Assembly: GCA_009704065.1 (NCBI GenBank)
Contig: WLEX01000015.1
Coordinates: 1-12,660, forward strand
DNA: 12,660 nucleotides
Source: Actinomycetota bacterium
GTDB taxonomy: Bacteria; Actinomycetota; Acidimicrobiia; Acidimicrobiales; Ilumatobacteraceae
Reading direction: 5' to 3'
Shown here: positions 6,435 through 12,142 of the stretch, piece after piece
How positions within the stretch are numbered: position 1 is the stretch's first letter
How the letters are laid out: each line of letters begins with the position of its first letter
The notes under the pieces: model-generated
The model's input: only the letters and a program-made list of their open reading frames with translations
Told to the model about the DNA's origin: nothing
Database searches by the model: none
Made by a program: the position numbers and the translations under genes

Positions 6435-7538
6435 TTATCGCTTCTTTGCAGGCACCTTTTTGGCCACAGCCTTTTTAGCAACTGCCTTGCTTGCAACAAC
6501 TTTCTTGGCGACTACTGCCTTTTTCGCCGGTGCCTTCGCCGCGGCCACTTTCACAGGCGAGGCCTTCTTTGCAGTGGCCGCTTTCTTAGCAGGCGCAACT
6601 TTTTTAGCTGGAGTTTTTGCAACAACAGCTTTCTTTACAGGCTCAGCCTTCTTTGCGGCCACCGACTTCTTTGCAGGTGCAGATTTCTTCTCGGCAACTT
6701 TTGAGTCGACTGCGCCGACACCAGGTACTGCAAGATCGACACTGCGACGCGATGGGGTGTAGCCCACCACAGTGAGTGTGACCGAATCACCTAGTGCAAA
6801 TAAATCGCGAGCACTACGTGGCGCAGGGTTTGCCATATTGCGCAATGGAACATACCCAGAGATATCTCCGACTAGCGCGGTGATGCCGTTCGCCGCATAC
6901 GAATCGACGACAGCTTTCACTTTGGTGCCAACAGGATGTTTTTCAACGAACTGCAAAAACGGCATAAGTTCATTGGCCATCTTCGCGCGAACACCGGCGT
7001 TGGGTGGTGGCGACTTAGGCACAGGCATTGGCTTACTGGCGGCGGCGCTCGCTGTTGGCAATTCCTTCTTAACAACTTTTCCGGTCTTCACTGAGCGACG
7101 ACTTGTGGCCCCGCGCACAGGTAAGCGCTCCACAAATACCCAGCCGACAAGCGGCACTGGCTTTCCGCCAATCAGACGACCTTCATCGAACAGCCATTTG
7201 TACTTGCCATGAAACTCTTGGTAACTGTCGTTCGACAAAATTGAAGCGTTCACTTTGTCGGCAATAGCTAATACAAATGCATCGCCACGGCCCACTGCAC
7301 CCGCAGGTGGTGCAACCAATTCGTTATTCGCAATTGCCTTTTCAAATTCAGCTACTTCTTTTTTCGCAATGCGATGTCCAAAAGTGGCATCGACCACGAC
7401 CGACACCTTGGCGCTTTTGAATTCGTCCATCAAAGCCATCACGGCTTCATGGAGTTGGGCAAGGCTGGGGAGAGAACGGCCCTCGGTCGCAATATTGGAC
7501 CCGTCGACGATGATGTGTTTAGTCACCCATGTAGTCAA
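6435..7538 (-). CDS. NYN-type nuclease, S1-like domain and histone H1-like Lys/Ala tail
   Basis: A 367-residue protein with three parts. Residues about 6-135 look like a NYN/Zc3h12a-type PIN-fold ribonuclease: acidic positions Asp12 (IIVDGSN), Asp50 (VVVDATFG), Asp86 (GRGDAFV) and Asp104 (SNDSYQEF) match the family's metal-binding pattern. Residues about 190-273 resemble an S1/OB-type RNA-binding domain (PVGTKVKAVVDSY, ISGYVPLRNM, GDSVTLTVVGY, RSVDLAVPG). Residues 281-367 are low-complexity repeats of AKK, PAKK and VAKK type with 28 lysines in 87 residues, like the C-terminal tail of bacterial histone H1-like proteins. A Pro/Lys linker spans about 145-185. A role as an RNA-processing or RNA-degrading enzyme anchored to nucleic acid is inference. 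The start is TTG 7538, with GTG 7526 (four codons in) an equally possible start. It diverges from the HAD gene across a 46-bp gap. Confidence 0.85.
   Translation of the reverse strand: MTTWVTKHIIVDGSNIATEGRSLPSLAQLHEAVMALMDEFKSAKVSVVVDATFGHRIAKKEVAEFEKAIANNELVAPPAGAVGRGDAFVLAIADKVNASILSNDSYQEFHGKYKWLFDEGRLIGGKPVPLVGWVFVERLPVRGATSRRSVKTGKVVKKELPTASAAASKPMPVPKSPPPNAGVRAKMANELMPFLQFVEKHPVGTKVKAVVDSYAANGITALVGDISGYVPLRNMANPAPRSARDLFALGDSVTLTVVGYTPSRRSVDLAVPGVGAVDSKVAEKKSAPAKKSVAAKKAEPVKKAVVAKTPAKKVAPAKKAATAKKASPVKVAAAKAPAKKAVVAKKVVASKAVAKKAVAKKVPAKKR
6438..6698 (-). repeat. Low-complexity Lys/Ala coding repeat (H1-like tail)
   Basis: This stretch encodes residues 281-367 of the NYN/S1 protein as irregular repeats of short AKK, PAKK and AKKA units with occasional Val and Ser. 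On the plus strand it reads as recurring TTCTTTGCAG/TTTTTAGCA-like units. Copy number is prone to vary between relatives. The opposite strand shows a long Phe/Ala-rich open frame that is a shadow. Confidence 0.75.
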
Positions 7539-7572
7539 GCACCCGAACCGTGTCTGATGAGGGCAATCCGAA

Positions 7573-7578
7573 TAGCCT
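7573..7578 (+). promoter_or_regulatory. Putative -10 box (TAGCCT), leaderless HAD gene
   Basis: TAGCCT fits TANNNT and ends six bases before the GTG at 7585, with no Shine-Dalgarno sequence in between. This is the same arrangement seen for the helicase and xth genes. Confidence 0.4.
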
Positions 7579-7584
7579 CTAGCC

Positions 7585-8226
7585 GTGACTACTAAGGAAA
7601 TCCGAGCCGTTCTCTGGGATTTCGGAGGAGTGATCCTCTCGAGCCCTTTTGAGGCCTTTAATCGCTACGAAACAGCCCAAGGCCTCCCCCTCGACCATAT
7701 TCGTCAGGTGAACGCAACGAACCCCGATTCCAACGCGTGGGCCCTCTTAGAGCGCAACGACATCTCCCCTGCCGAGTTTGACGACCTGTTTGCCACCGAG
7801 AGCCATGCCCTAGGACATCGCGTCCCTGGTGCCGACGTGCTGGCCTTGCTGTCGGGCGAAGTTCGCCCCCATATGGTGGCCGCTCTCGACACCGTGATTG
7901 CCTCGGGATACGCCACTGCATGCCTCACTAACAATGTGGTGAACAATGTTCCCGACCCCACTCCTCGTCAAGCCGAAGTCGCCGCGATCATGAAAAAGTT
8001 CGACCATGTTGTTGAGAGCAGCAAGGTGGGATGCCGCAAACCCGAGCCACGTTTTTACGAAATTGCGTGCGAGCTGCTGAACGTTTCACCCGACGAATGC
8101 GTGTTTCTTGATGACTTAGGCATCAATTTAAAACCAGCCGCAGCAATGGGTATGCGCACCATCAAAGTGGGCGATTCATTTGCTGCACTTGCAGAACTGT
8201 CTGGCCATCTCGGCCTGTCGTTCTAA
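7585..8226 (+). CDS. HAD-superfamily hydrolase (subfamily IA-like)
   Basis: A 213-residue HAD-fold protein. Motif I is W-D-F-G-G-V with the nucleophile Asp12; motif II is LTNN (Thr115); the motif III lysine is Lys152 in GCRKPEPRFYE; motif IV is FLDD (Asp176-Asp177). A helical cap spans about 20-95. The position two after the nucleophile, usually an Asp that acts as general acid/base in phosphatases, is Gly14. Related DFGGV-type proteins, including the HAD domains of ACAD10-like proteins, share this change, so phosphatase activity cannot be assumed. The closest general description is a HAD-IA phosphatase or dehalogenase-like protein of unknown substrate. GTG at 7585 is chosen because it gives a normal N-terminus and follows a TAGCCT box at leaderless spacing. 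It converges on the amino-acid permease gene, with nine bases between the stops. Confidence 0.86.
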   Translation: MTTKEIRAVLWDFGGVILSSPFEAFNRYETAQGLPLDHIRQVNATNPDSNAWALLERNDISPAEFDDLFATESHALGHRVPGADVLALLSGEVRPHMVAALDTVIASGYATACLTNNVVNNVPDPTPRQAEVAAIMKKFDHVVESSKVGCRKPEPRFYEIACELLNVSPDECVFLDDLGINLKPAAAMGMRTIKVGDSFAALAELSGHLGLSF

Positions 8227-8256
8227 ATGCCGTAACTACTGATTATTAGCGGCATT
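8226..8256. terminator. Possible bidirectional hairpin between convergent genes
   Basis: AATGCCG (8226-8232) pairs with CGGCATT (8250-8256); TAA and TTA inside the 17-base loop can extend the stem past one bulged G. It straddles the stops of the HAD gene (8224-8226) and the permease gene (8236-8238). No clear U-run follows on either strand, so it is weak as an intrinsic terminator. Confidence 0.35.
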
Positions 8257-9609
8257 ACGTGACGCGGCACGGGCTGCTCTGCGTGCAGCAAGCTCTTCTG
8301 CTTCTCGTTTTTCGAGCTTTGGCACATACAGAAGTACATAGAGAGTGACCATCAAGCCAACGGCAACAAGAATTACCAGTGGTATGACGTTCGTGTCTTT
8401 CCCAACTGTTGTACTACTAATTAATGCGAGCAACCCAAACAAAACCATGATTGCAATGGCCATAGGTTGACCACCAAATAACTTGAAGGATCGTTCGCTT
8501 TCTGGTTGTTGTCTGCGCAAGCGAAACACCACGAATGCAGCGGTTGCATAAATCATCATTTCAAGTGCAGCGCACATTGAAACAATCATTACCCAGGCAC
8601 CTGTTACCGCAACGACAATACTGAGGACTAGTGACGATACGCCGAGAAGAATTACGGGCACTACAGGCACAGCACGATCGTTTAAAGTCGTTAGTGCTCT
8701 TGGCAGTTTTCCTTCACGTGCTACCGCATACATAAATCGCGACAATGTGACGAAACCACCATTGAATGTATTGACTGCAGTAAGAGCTGTAACTGCGAGC
8801 ATCAATAGCAATCCAACATGTCCCATCGTTTGCTCCGCCACAAGGAGTTGTGGATATGCAGACTCGCGACCATCAGGACCGAGATTCATTCCCATAGCAA
8901 CAGCAAAAATTGATTGGCTAATCGCCAGCACTACTATCGCAACCAACATCGCTCTTGGAATAATCTTTGGCTTCACTACTTCTTCCGAATTTGTAGTAAC
9001 CCACTCGAATGCCGTGTACAGAAAAATTCCCAAAATAAGTGCCTGCAACGGAGATCCGCCATGAAGTGGTGCTGGCGGTGTTGGCCCATGTTTTGCAATT
9101 GCAATGATTCCAATAATCACGGTGGCAAGCACAACAACTGTGGTGACGATTTTCTCGAGGGTTCCAGCCAGTTTGATGCCCCTCAAGTTAAGAAATGTTG
9201 CAAGAACGAGTAGTACTGCGACATAAACAACTGCGATAATTGTGCCGTTTCCAAAGGCATAGGCCATTGCTTCACCAATAATGAATGCGTCAGCTGCAAT
9301 TACTAGAACAATTGCTGTCATATAAGTGAGAGTGATGACAAGCGCTAAGCGATCGTTCATGGCACGTGCCATCCACAATCGAATACCCGCCGCTGTTGGA
9401 TAGATGCCATCCAATTCTGAAAAACATGCACGGACGCCCAAAACGACTAGACCGCCAGCCAAGACCGCGAGCCATGCAAGTGGTCCGTTTATGTAATCCA
9501 GCATTTGTGCCATGCCCAGGAAATTGAGAGCCGCAAACGCAAGCCCTGTAGAAATTGCGGAAGCTCCCCCCAGTGAGAGTGCTCTGCTTAAAGTTTTCTG
9601 ATCACTCAT
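8236..9609 (-). CDS. APC-family amino acid/polyamine permease
   Basis: A 457-residue integral membrane protein with about twelve hydrophobic segments, typical of the amino acid-polyamine-organocation superfamily. TM1 begins at the Gly/Ser/Ala-rich LGGASAISTGLAFAALNFLG (13-32). The TM6 region LGIFLYTAFEWVTTNSEEVV (193-212) followed by KPKIIPRAM matches the family's F-E-x-x-x-x-x-x-E-E-x-x-x-P-x-x-x-P-R pattern. RFMYAVAREGKLPRAL (291-306) is the conserved loop after TM8. The last 27 residues are a charged Ala/Arg cytoplasmic tail. The substrate is probably the amine handled by the amine oxidase encoded two genes upstream, such as a polyamine, but this is inferred from context. The ATG at 9609 has a good ribosome site (AGAAGG, 9615-9620, five bases away). 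It follows the SCP2-like gene by 16 bp and is the last gene of the operon. Confidence 0.92.
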   Translation of the reverse strand: MSDQKTLSRALSLGGASAISTGLAFAALNFLGMAQMLDYINGPLAWLAVLAGGLVVLGVRACFSELDGIYPTAAGIRLWMARAMNDRLALVITLTYMTAIVLVIAADAFIIGEAMAYAFGNGTIIAVVYVAVLLVLATFLNLRGIKLAGTLEKIVTTVVVLATVIIGIIAIAKHGPTPPAPLHGGSPLQALILGIFLYTAFEWVTTNSEEVVKPKIIPRAMLVAIVVLAISQSIFAVAMGMNLGPDGRESAYPQLLVAEQTMGHVGLLLMLAVTALTAVNTFNGGFVTLSRFMYAVAREGKLPRALTTLNDRAVPVVPVILLGVSSLVLSIVVAVTGAWVMIVSMCAALEMMIYATAAFVVFRLRRQQPESERSFKLFGGQPMAIAIMVLFGLLALISSTTVGKDTNVIPLVILVAVGLMVTLYVLLYVPKLEKREAEELAARRAARAASRNAANNQ

Positions 9610-9614
9610 AATTG

Positions 9615-9620
9615 CCTTCT
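9615..9620 (-). promoter_or_regulatory. Ribosome binding site of the permease gene
   Basis: AGAAGG on the minus strand, five bases before the ATG at 9609. It sits in the 16-bp gap after the SCP2-like gene and supports this start within the operon. Confidence 0.6.
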
Positions 9621-9625
9621 TTTAT

Positions 9626-10006
9626 CTATTGGTTTAGGAAAATAAACATGGCCATTGCGTCAAGTCGCATCACATCTTCTGCGCGTCCTTGGGTCTTAAT
9701 GGCACCTTGCATGTAATTGGAGACCGGGTTGGCATCACCCCAGAAAATTTCTGCGAGATCAAAACTCTGACCTCGAACAATGAGATCGGGAACCCCAATT
9801 AGACCAACAGAAATTGGTTGTGACTCCCCTTTTTCGACTACGTATGTAAAAGCCGCATCCTCAATGTCATTAGCTTGGATATGGATTCGACAGGTCCACG
9901 ACAGGAGGGTTTTACGTGCACGTGGACTCACGTTTGCGCGGTCAACATATTCTCGCAGTGCCGTCTCAAGTTCCTCCGCGCTAACTTTTTCTTGTTCTTG
10001 GCTCAT
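9626..10006 (-). CDS. Small SCP2-like (sterol carrier protein 2 fold) protein
   Basis: This is a 126-residue soluble protein. Its C-terminal half, from about DLIVRGQSFDLAEIFWGDAN (74-93) through NPVSNYMQGAIKTQGRAEDV (93-112) to the Leu/Met-rich end, resembles the C-terminal part of SCP2 domains, in which a G-x-x-K-x-x-G strand turn is followed by a hydrophobic helix lining the ligand tunnel. The first 60 residues are less typical: an acidic helix with an Arg/Trp/Cys patch. SCP2-type domains bind lipids or other hydrophobic ligands and also occur as accessory domains in enzymes. The ATG overlaps the stop of the amine oxidase gene (ATGA, 10003-10006) and has GAGGGAG (10014-10020) seven bases upstream, so production is tightly coupled to the oxidase. 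It might help form or bind the oxidase or its product; that is speculation. The family assignment rests on motif resemblance only. Confidence 0.75.
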   Translation of the reverse strand: MSQEQEKVSAEELETALREYVDRANVSPRARKTLLSWTCRIHIQANDIEDAAFTYVVEKGESQPISVGLIGVPDLIVRGQSFDLAEIFWGDANPVSNYMQGAIKTQGRAEDVMRLDAMAMFIFLNQ

Positions 10007-11370
10007 TTCAAGACTCCCTCGGCTGCAAGTGAAGAAAGTACCGACTGAGCCGCATCTTCACCCGAACGAATTGCTCCGTCCATATATCCGTTCCAAATTT
10101 TTGCCGTTTCAGTGCCGGCCCAGTGGATGACTCCCACTGGTTCTCGAAGATGCGGCCCCAAAGTCGACCAAGTGCCAGGAGTCATCATTCCAACGTATGC
10201 ACCTCTCGAGAACTCTTCATCGATCCAGGCTTTTTCGTAATAGGCCTTAGGGTTTCTCGCTTCCTCACCTAATAATCGAACGAGATCTTCAATCACTACA
10301 TCTCTTCGCTCTTCAAACGTCATCTGAGTTGCGACACGCCCCAAGTGCGAATCCATGAAGCCAACAATGACTCCCTCTGGACGATCTGGATGGCACTGAT
10401 CAAAAGTGATTTGAACCATGCCGCAATCAGAGGTCACATGTCCACTCAATCCCTTGTTTCGCCAGAATGGTTTTTCGTAAACGACATGCACTTTCAACAC
10501 CGAACCCATAAAAGAACGTTGCGTTAGTTGATCACGAACTCCACTCATCGGAGGTGAATAACGAATTCTCCCTGCAAGCACCAGTGGAATAGCCACGATC
10601 ACACGCTTTGCGGAAATTGTTCCTTTGTCGTGGTGAATCGTTGCTCCGTGAGAATCGTGATCAATTCTTATGACTGGTGCTTCAAGTATCAAACGATCAC
10701 CAACAATCTCTGCGAGCTTCTTCGACAGCATTTGCGCGCCCTGTGTGATGCGTGATTCCTGTGCACTGTTAATAGTGCCGATCATTTTCTCAACACCCCC
10801 ACCGGATCGAAAATAGAAAAGCGCATGCAGCAGCGAAATTTCTCCTGGTTCCGCCGGAAACAAAGCCCGACAGAGAGTTCGAATCCAGTCCTTGGCACTC
10901 TCGCAATACGGCTGAGATGAAATCCACGTTTCAACCGTCATGCTGTCAAGGAGCACTGCAAGTGGGTGCTCCCATGGACACTCTGGGTCGATCTCCATGG
11001 CCTTAGTAGTGAGTTCCACCATCGCATCAACAAGATCAGCTGCCTGCAGTGGGTCTCCCGTGGGGATAGCTCCGTGGTACTCAAGATGCTTGCCCTGCGA
11101 ATACTGCAGATTCGCCCCGTCACTGAATTGAGTGAAAGTTCCTAGGCCAAACTCCTCTATCAGTGCCAGCGCTCGGTCTTGGGTTGGTCCAACCCATTGC
11201 CCGCCGTGTTCCACCACAACACCATCAGCTTCGGTGACCGTGAACGTCCGTCCACCAACACGATCTCGAGCCTCAAGAACGACGACATCGACACCCTCTT
11301 TCAGCAAATCTCGGGCAGCGGAAAGTCCAGCAAGTCCAGCCCCTATGACAACGACATCCACCGTGTCCAT
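10003..11370 (-). CDS. Flavin monoamine (amine) oxidase
   Basis: A 455-residue FAD-dependent amine oxidase of the MAO/putrescine oxidase family, which oxidises an amine to an aldehyde with release of ammonia and hydrogen peroxide. The N-terminal dinucleotide fold has V-I-G-A-G-L-A-G (8-15) and Glu33 in VLEARDRVGGR (31-41). The substrate-side motif HGGQWVGPTQDR is at 55-66. Lys293 (SVLKVHV) corresponds to the flavin-facing lysine of MAOs. The C-terminal FAD motif is WAGTETAKIWNGYMDGAI (417-434). Tyr392 and Tyr429 match the aromatic cage. The cysteine that carries covalent flavin in human MAO A/B is Ala391 here, so FAD should be non-covalent, as in bacterial putrescine oxidase. No signal peptide is seen. 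The ATG at 11370 follows a GGGGGG ribosome site (11377-11382). It is the first gene of a TetR-controlled operon with the SCP2-like protein and the permease. Confidence 0.93.
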   Translation of the reverse strand: MDTVDVVVIGAGLAGLSAARDLLKEGVDVVVLEARDRVGGRTFTVTEADGVVVEHGGQWVGPTQDRALALIEEFGLGTFTQFSDGANLQYSQGKHLEYHGAIPTGDPLQAADLVDAMVELTTKAMEIDPECPWEHPLAVLLDSMTVETWISSQPYCESAKDWIRTLCRALFPAEPGEISLLHALFYFRSGGGVEKMIGTINSAQESRITQGAQMLSKKLAEIVGDRLILEAPVIRIDHDSHGATIHHDKGTISAKRVIVAIPLVLAGRIRYSPPMSGVRDQLTQRSFMGSVLKVHVVYEKPFWRNKGLSGHVTSDCGMVQITFDQCHPDRPEGVIVGFMDSHLGRVATQMTFEERRDVVIEDLVRLLGEEARNPKAYYEKAWIDEEFSRGAYVGMMTPGTWSTLGPHLREPVGVIHWAGTETAKIWNGYMDGAIRSGEDAAQSVLSSLAAEGVLK

Positions 11371-11376
11371 AATTTT

Positions 11377-11382
11377 CCCCCC
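11377..11382 (-). promoter_or_regulatory. Ribosome binding site of the amine oxidase gene
   Basis: A G-run (GGGGGG within CTGGGGGGAAAATT on the minus strand) lies six bases before the ATG at 11370. It is unusually rich in G for a Shine-Dalgarno sequence but correctly spaced. Confidence 0.5.
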
Positions 11383-11392
11383 AGAAAATTCA

Positions 11393-11416
11393 CTACTTGG
11401 TCAAGTGACCAAGTAG
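11393..11416. promoter_or_regulatory. Probable TetR operator, perfect 11-bp palindromic arms
   Basis: CTACTTGGTCA (11393-11403), spacer AG, TGACCAAGTAG (11406-11416): two perfect 11-bp arms. It lies between the divergent tetR-family gene and the amine oxidase operon. The right arm covers the likely -35 of the tetR promoter, and the whole site falls just downstream of the predicted start of the oxidase transcript. Binding by the neighbouring TetR would therefore repress both directions. The assignment is inference from position and symmetry; size and spacing are typical of TetR sites. Confidence 0.8.
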
Positions 11417-11434
11417 GTCGACCTGCAATATAAT
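11405..11434 (+). promoter_or_regulatory. Promoter of the tetR-family gene
   Basis: GTGACC (11405-11410, 4 of 6 to TTGACA), an 18-bp spacer, and a perfect TATAAT (11429-11434). The predicted start is near 11441, leaving a leader of about 37 bases to the ATG at 11478. The -35 is inside the right arm of the palindrome, which suggests autorepression. Confidence 0.6.
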
Positions 11435-11455
11435 AGGGAGTGTCGCAATTGTCAA
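11427..11455 (-). promoter_or_regulatory. Promoter of the amine oxidase-SCP2-permease operon
   Basis: On the minus strand, TTGACA (11450-11455) is followed by a 17-bp spacer and TATATT (11427-11432), a near-consensus sigma70-type promoter. Transcription should begin near 11420 and run directly into the palindrome at 11393-11416, about +5 to +28. The -10 overlaps the -10 of the divergent tetR promoter. Confidence 0.7.
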
Positions 11456-11477
11456 ATAACGAGAGTCGGGTTTATTC

Positions 11478-12098
11478 ATGGCCCGAATAAGCGTCCAGAA
11501 CCGTAGAGAACAATTGTTGGAAGCAGCAATACGGGTGATGTCCAAAGAGGGACTAGACCGAGCCACCACTAGAAGAATCGCCGAGGAAGCGGGGACTACC
11601 CAAGGAGTCTTCCATTACGCATTTCGTGACAAAAATGAATTACTAACAGCCGTTGTTGCTGCTGTAACAACTGAAATCGAAAAGATCCTACGAAATTCAG
11701 TAGACCCTACCCAGGGCCTCGCACAAGCAATAAATGACTCAATCCGAGGTATCTGGACATACGTACGACGTGACGATGGACTGCAATTGATGCAGTACGA
11801 GCTAACTATCTTTTGCAGACGTACACCCGGATCTGAGTGGCTCGCTGAATGGCAGTATTCAAGATACGCAGCATCAACACTGGAGATCTTGACGGAGTCA
11901 ACTCAGAACGAAAAGATTTCAATCGAATTATCGGAACTGACGAATTTCATAGTGGCAGCGGTCGATGGGCTTATCATCCAGTATGAAGTTATGCATGATG
12001 AGGCTCGCAGCGAACGAGATATATCCAATGTCATCAGTGCAGCATGTTCACTTGCAGGCATATCTCCACCCATAAGACGCACTGTGACAGTCTCGTAA
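11478..12098 (+). CDS. TetR-family transcriptional regulator
   Basis: A 206-residue TetR-type repressor. The N-terminal helix-turn-helix domain is clear: helix 1 RREQLLEAAIRVMSKEG (9-25), recognition region RATTRRIAEEAGTTQGVFHY (28-47), then FRDKNELLTAVV (49-60). The remaining residues (about 65-200) are the all-helical ligand-binding and dimerisation domain. It is probably the local regulator of the divergent amine oxidase operon, acting at the palindrome 61 bp upstream. The inducing ligand is unknown; an amine or its aldehyde would be logical. The ATG at 11478 has no strong ribosome site (GAGAGTCGGG is the best candidate). AGA codons for Arg are noticeably frequent here, unlike in the helicase gene, which hints at a different codon-use history. 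It ends 44 bp before the convergent 2-oxoglutarate dehydrogenase gene. Confidence 0.92.
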   Translation: MARISVQNRREQLLEAAIRVMSKEGLDRATTRRIAEEAGTTQGVFHYAFRDKNELLTAVVAAVTTEIEKILRNSVDPTQGLAQAINDSIRGIWTYVRRDDGLQLMQYELTIFCRRTPGSEWLAEWQYSRYAASTLEILTESTQNEKISIELSELTNFIVAAVDGLIIQYEVMHDEARSERDISNVISAACSLAGISPPIRRTVTVS

Positions 12099-12116
12099 CA
12101 CTCAGTCCGTTGTACT

Positions 12117-12133
12117 TTCCTGTTCTACAGGAA
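12117..12133. terminator. Possible hairpin terminator between convergent genes
   Basis: TTCCTGT (12117-12123), loop TCT, ACAGGAA (12127-12133): a perfect 7-bp stem in the 44-bp gap between the stops of the tetR-family gene and the 2-oxoglutarate dehydrogenase gene. Its position suggests bidirectional termination, but no strong U-run follows on either strand. Confidence 0.45.
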
Positions 12134-12142
12134 CTTCGATTT

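Noticed and set aside
6412..6762. Plus-strand Phe/Ala-rich open frame that looks like a small membrane protein.
   Set aside because: It is the antisense shadow of the Lys/Ala-rich tail codons of the minus-strand NYN/S1 protein; the repeats explain its length and composition.
11181..11195. Inverted repeat GGGTTGG-T-CCAACCC near the 5' end of the amine oxidase gene, considered as a second TetR operator.
   Set aside because: It encodes the conserved QWVGPTQ motif of the enzyme and its arms differ from the intergenic palindrome.
11415..11424. Second palindrome AGGTCGACCT beside the TetR site.
   Set aside because: It is short, partly overlaps the main palindrome by two bases, and its arms do not match the TetR half-site; chance is adequate.
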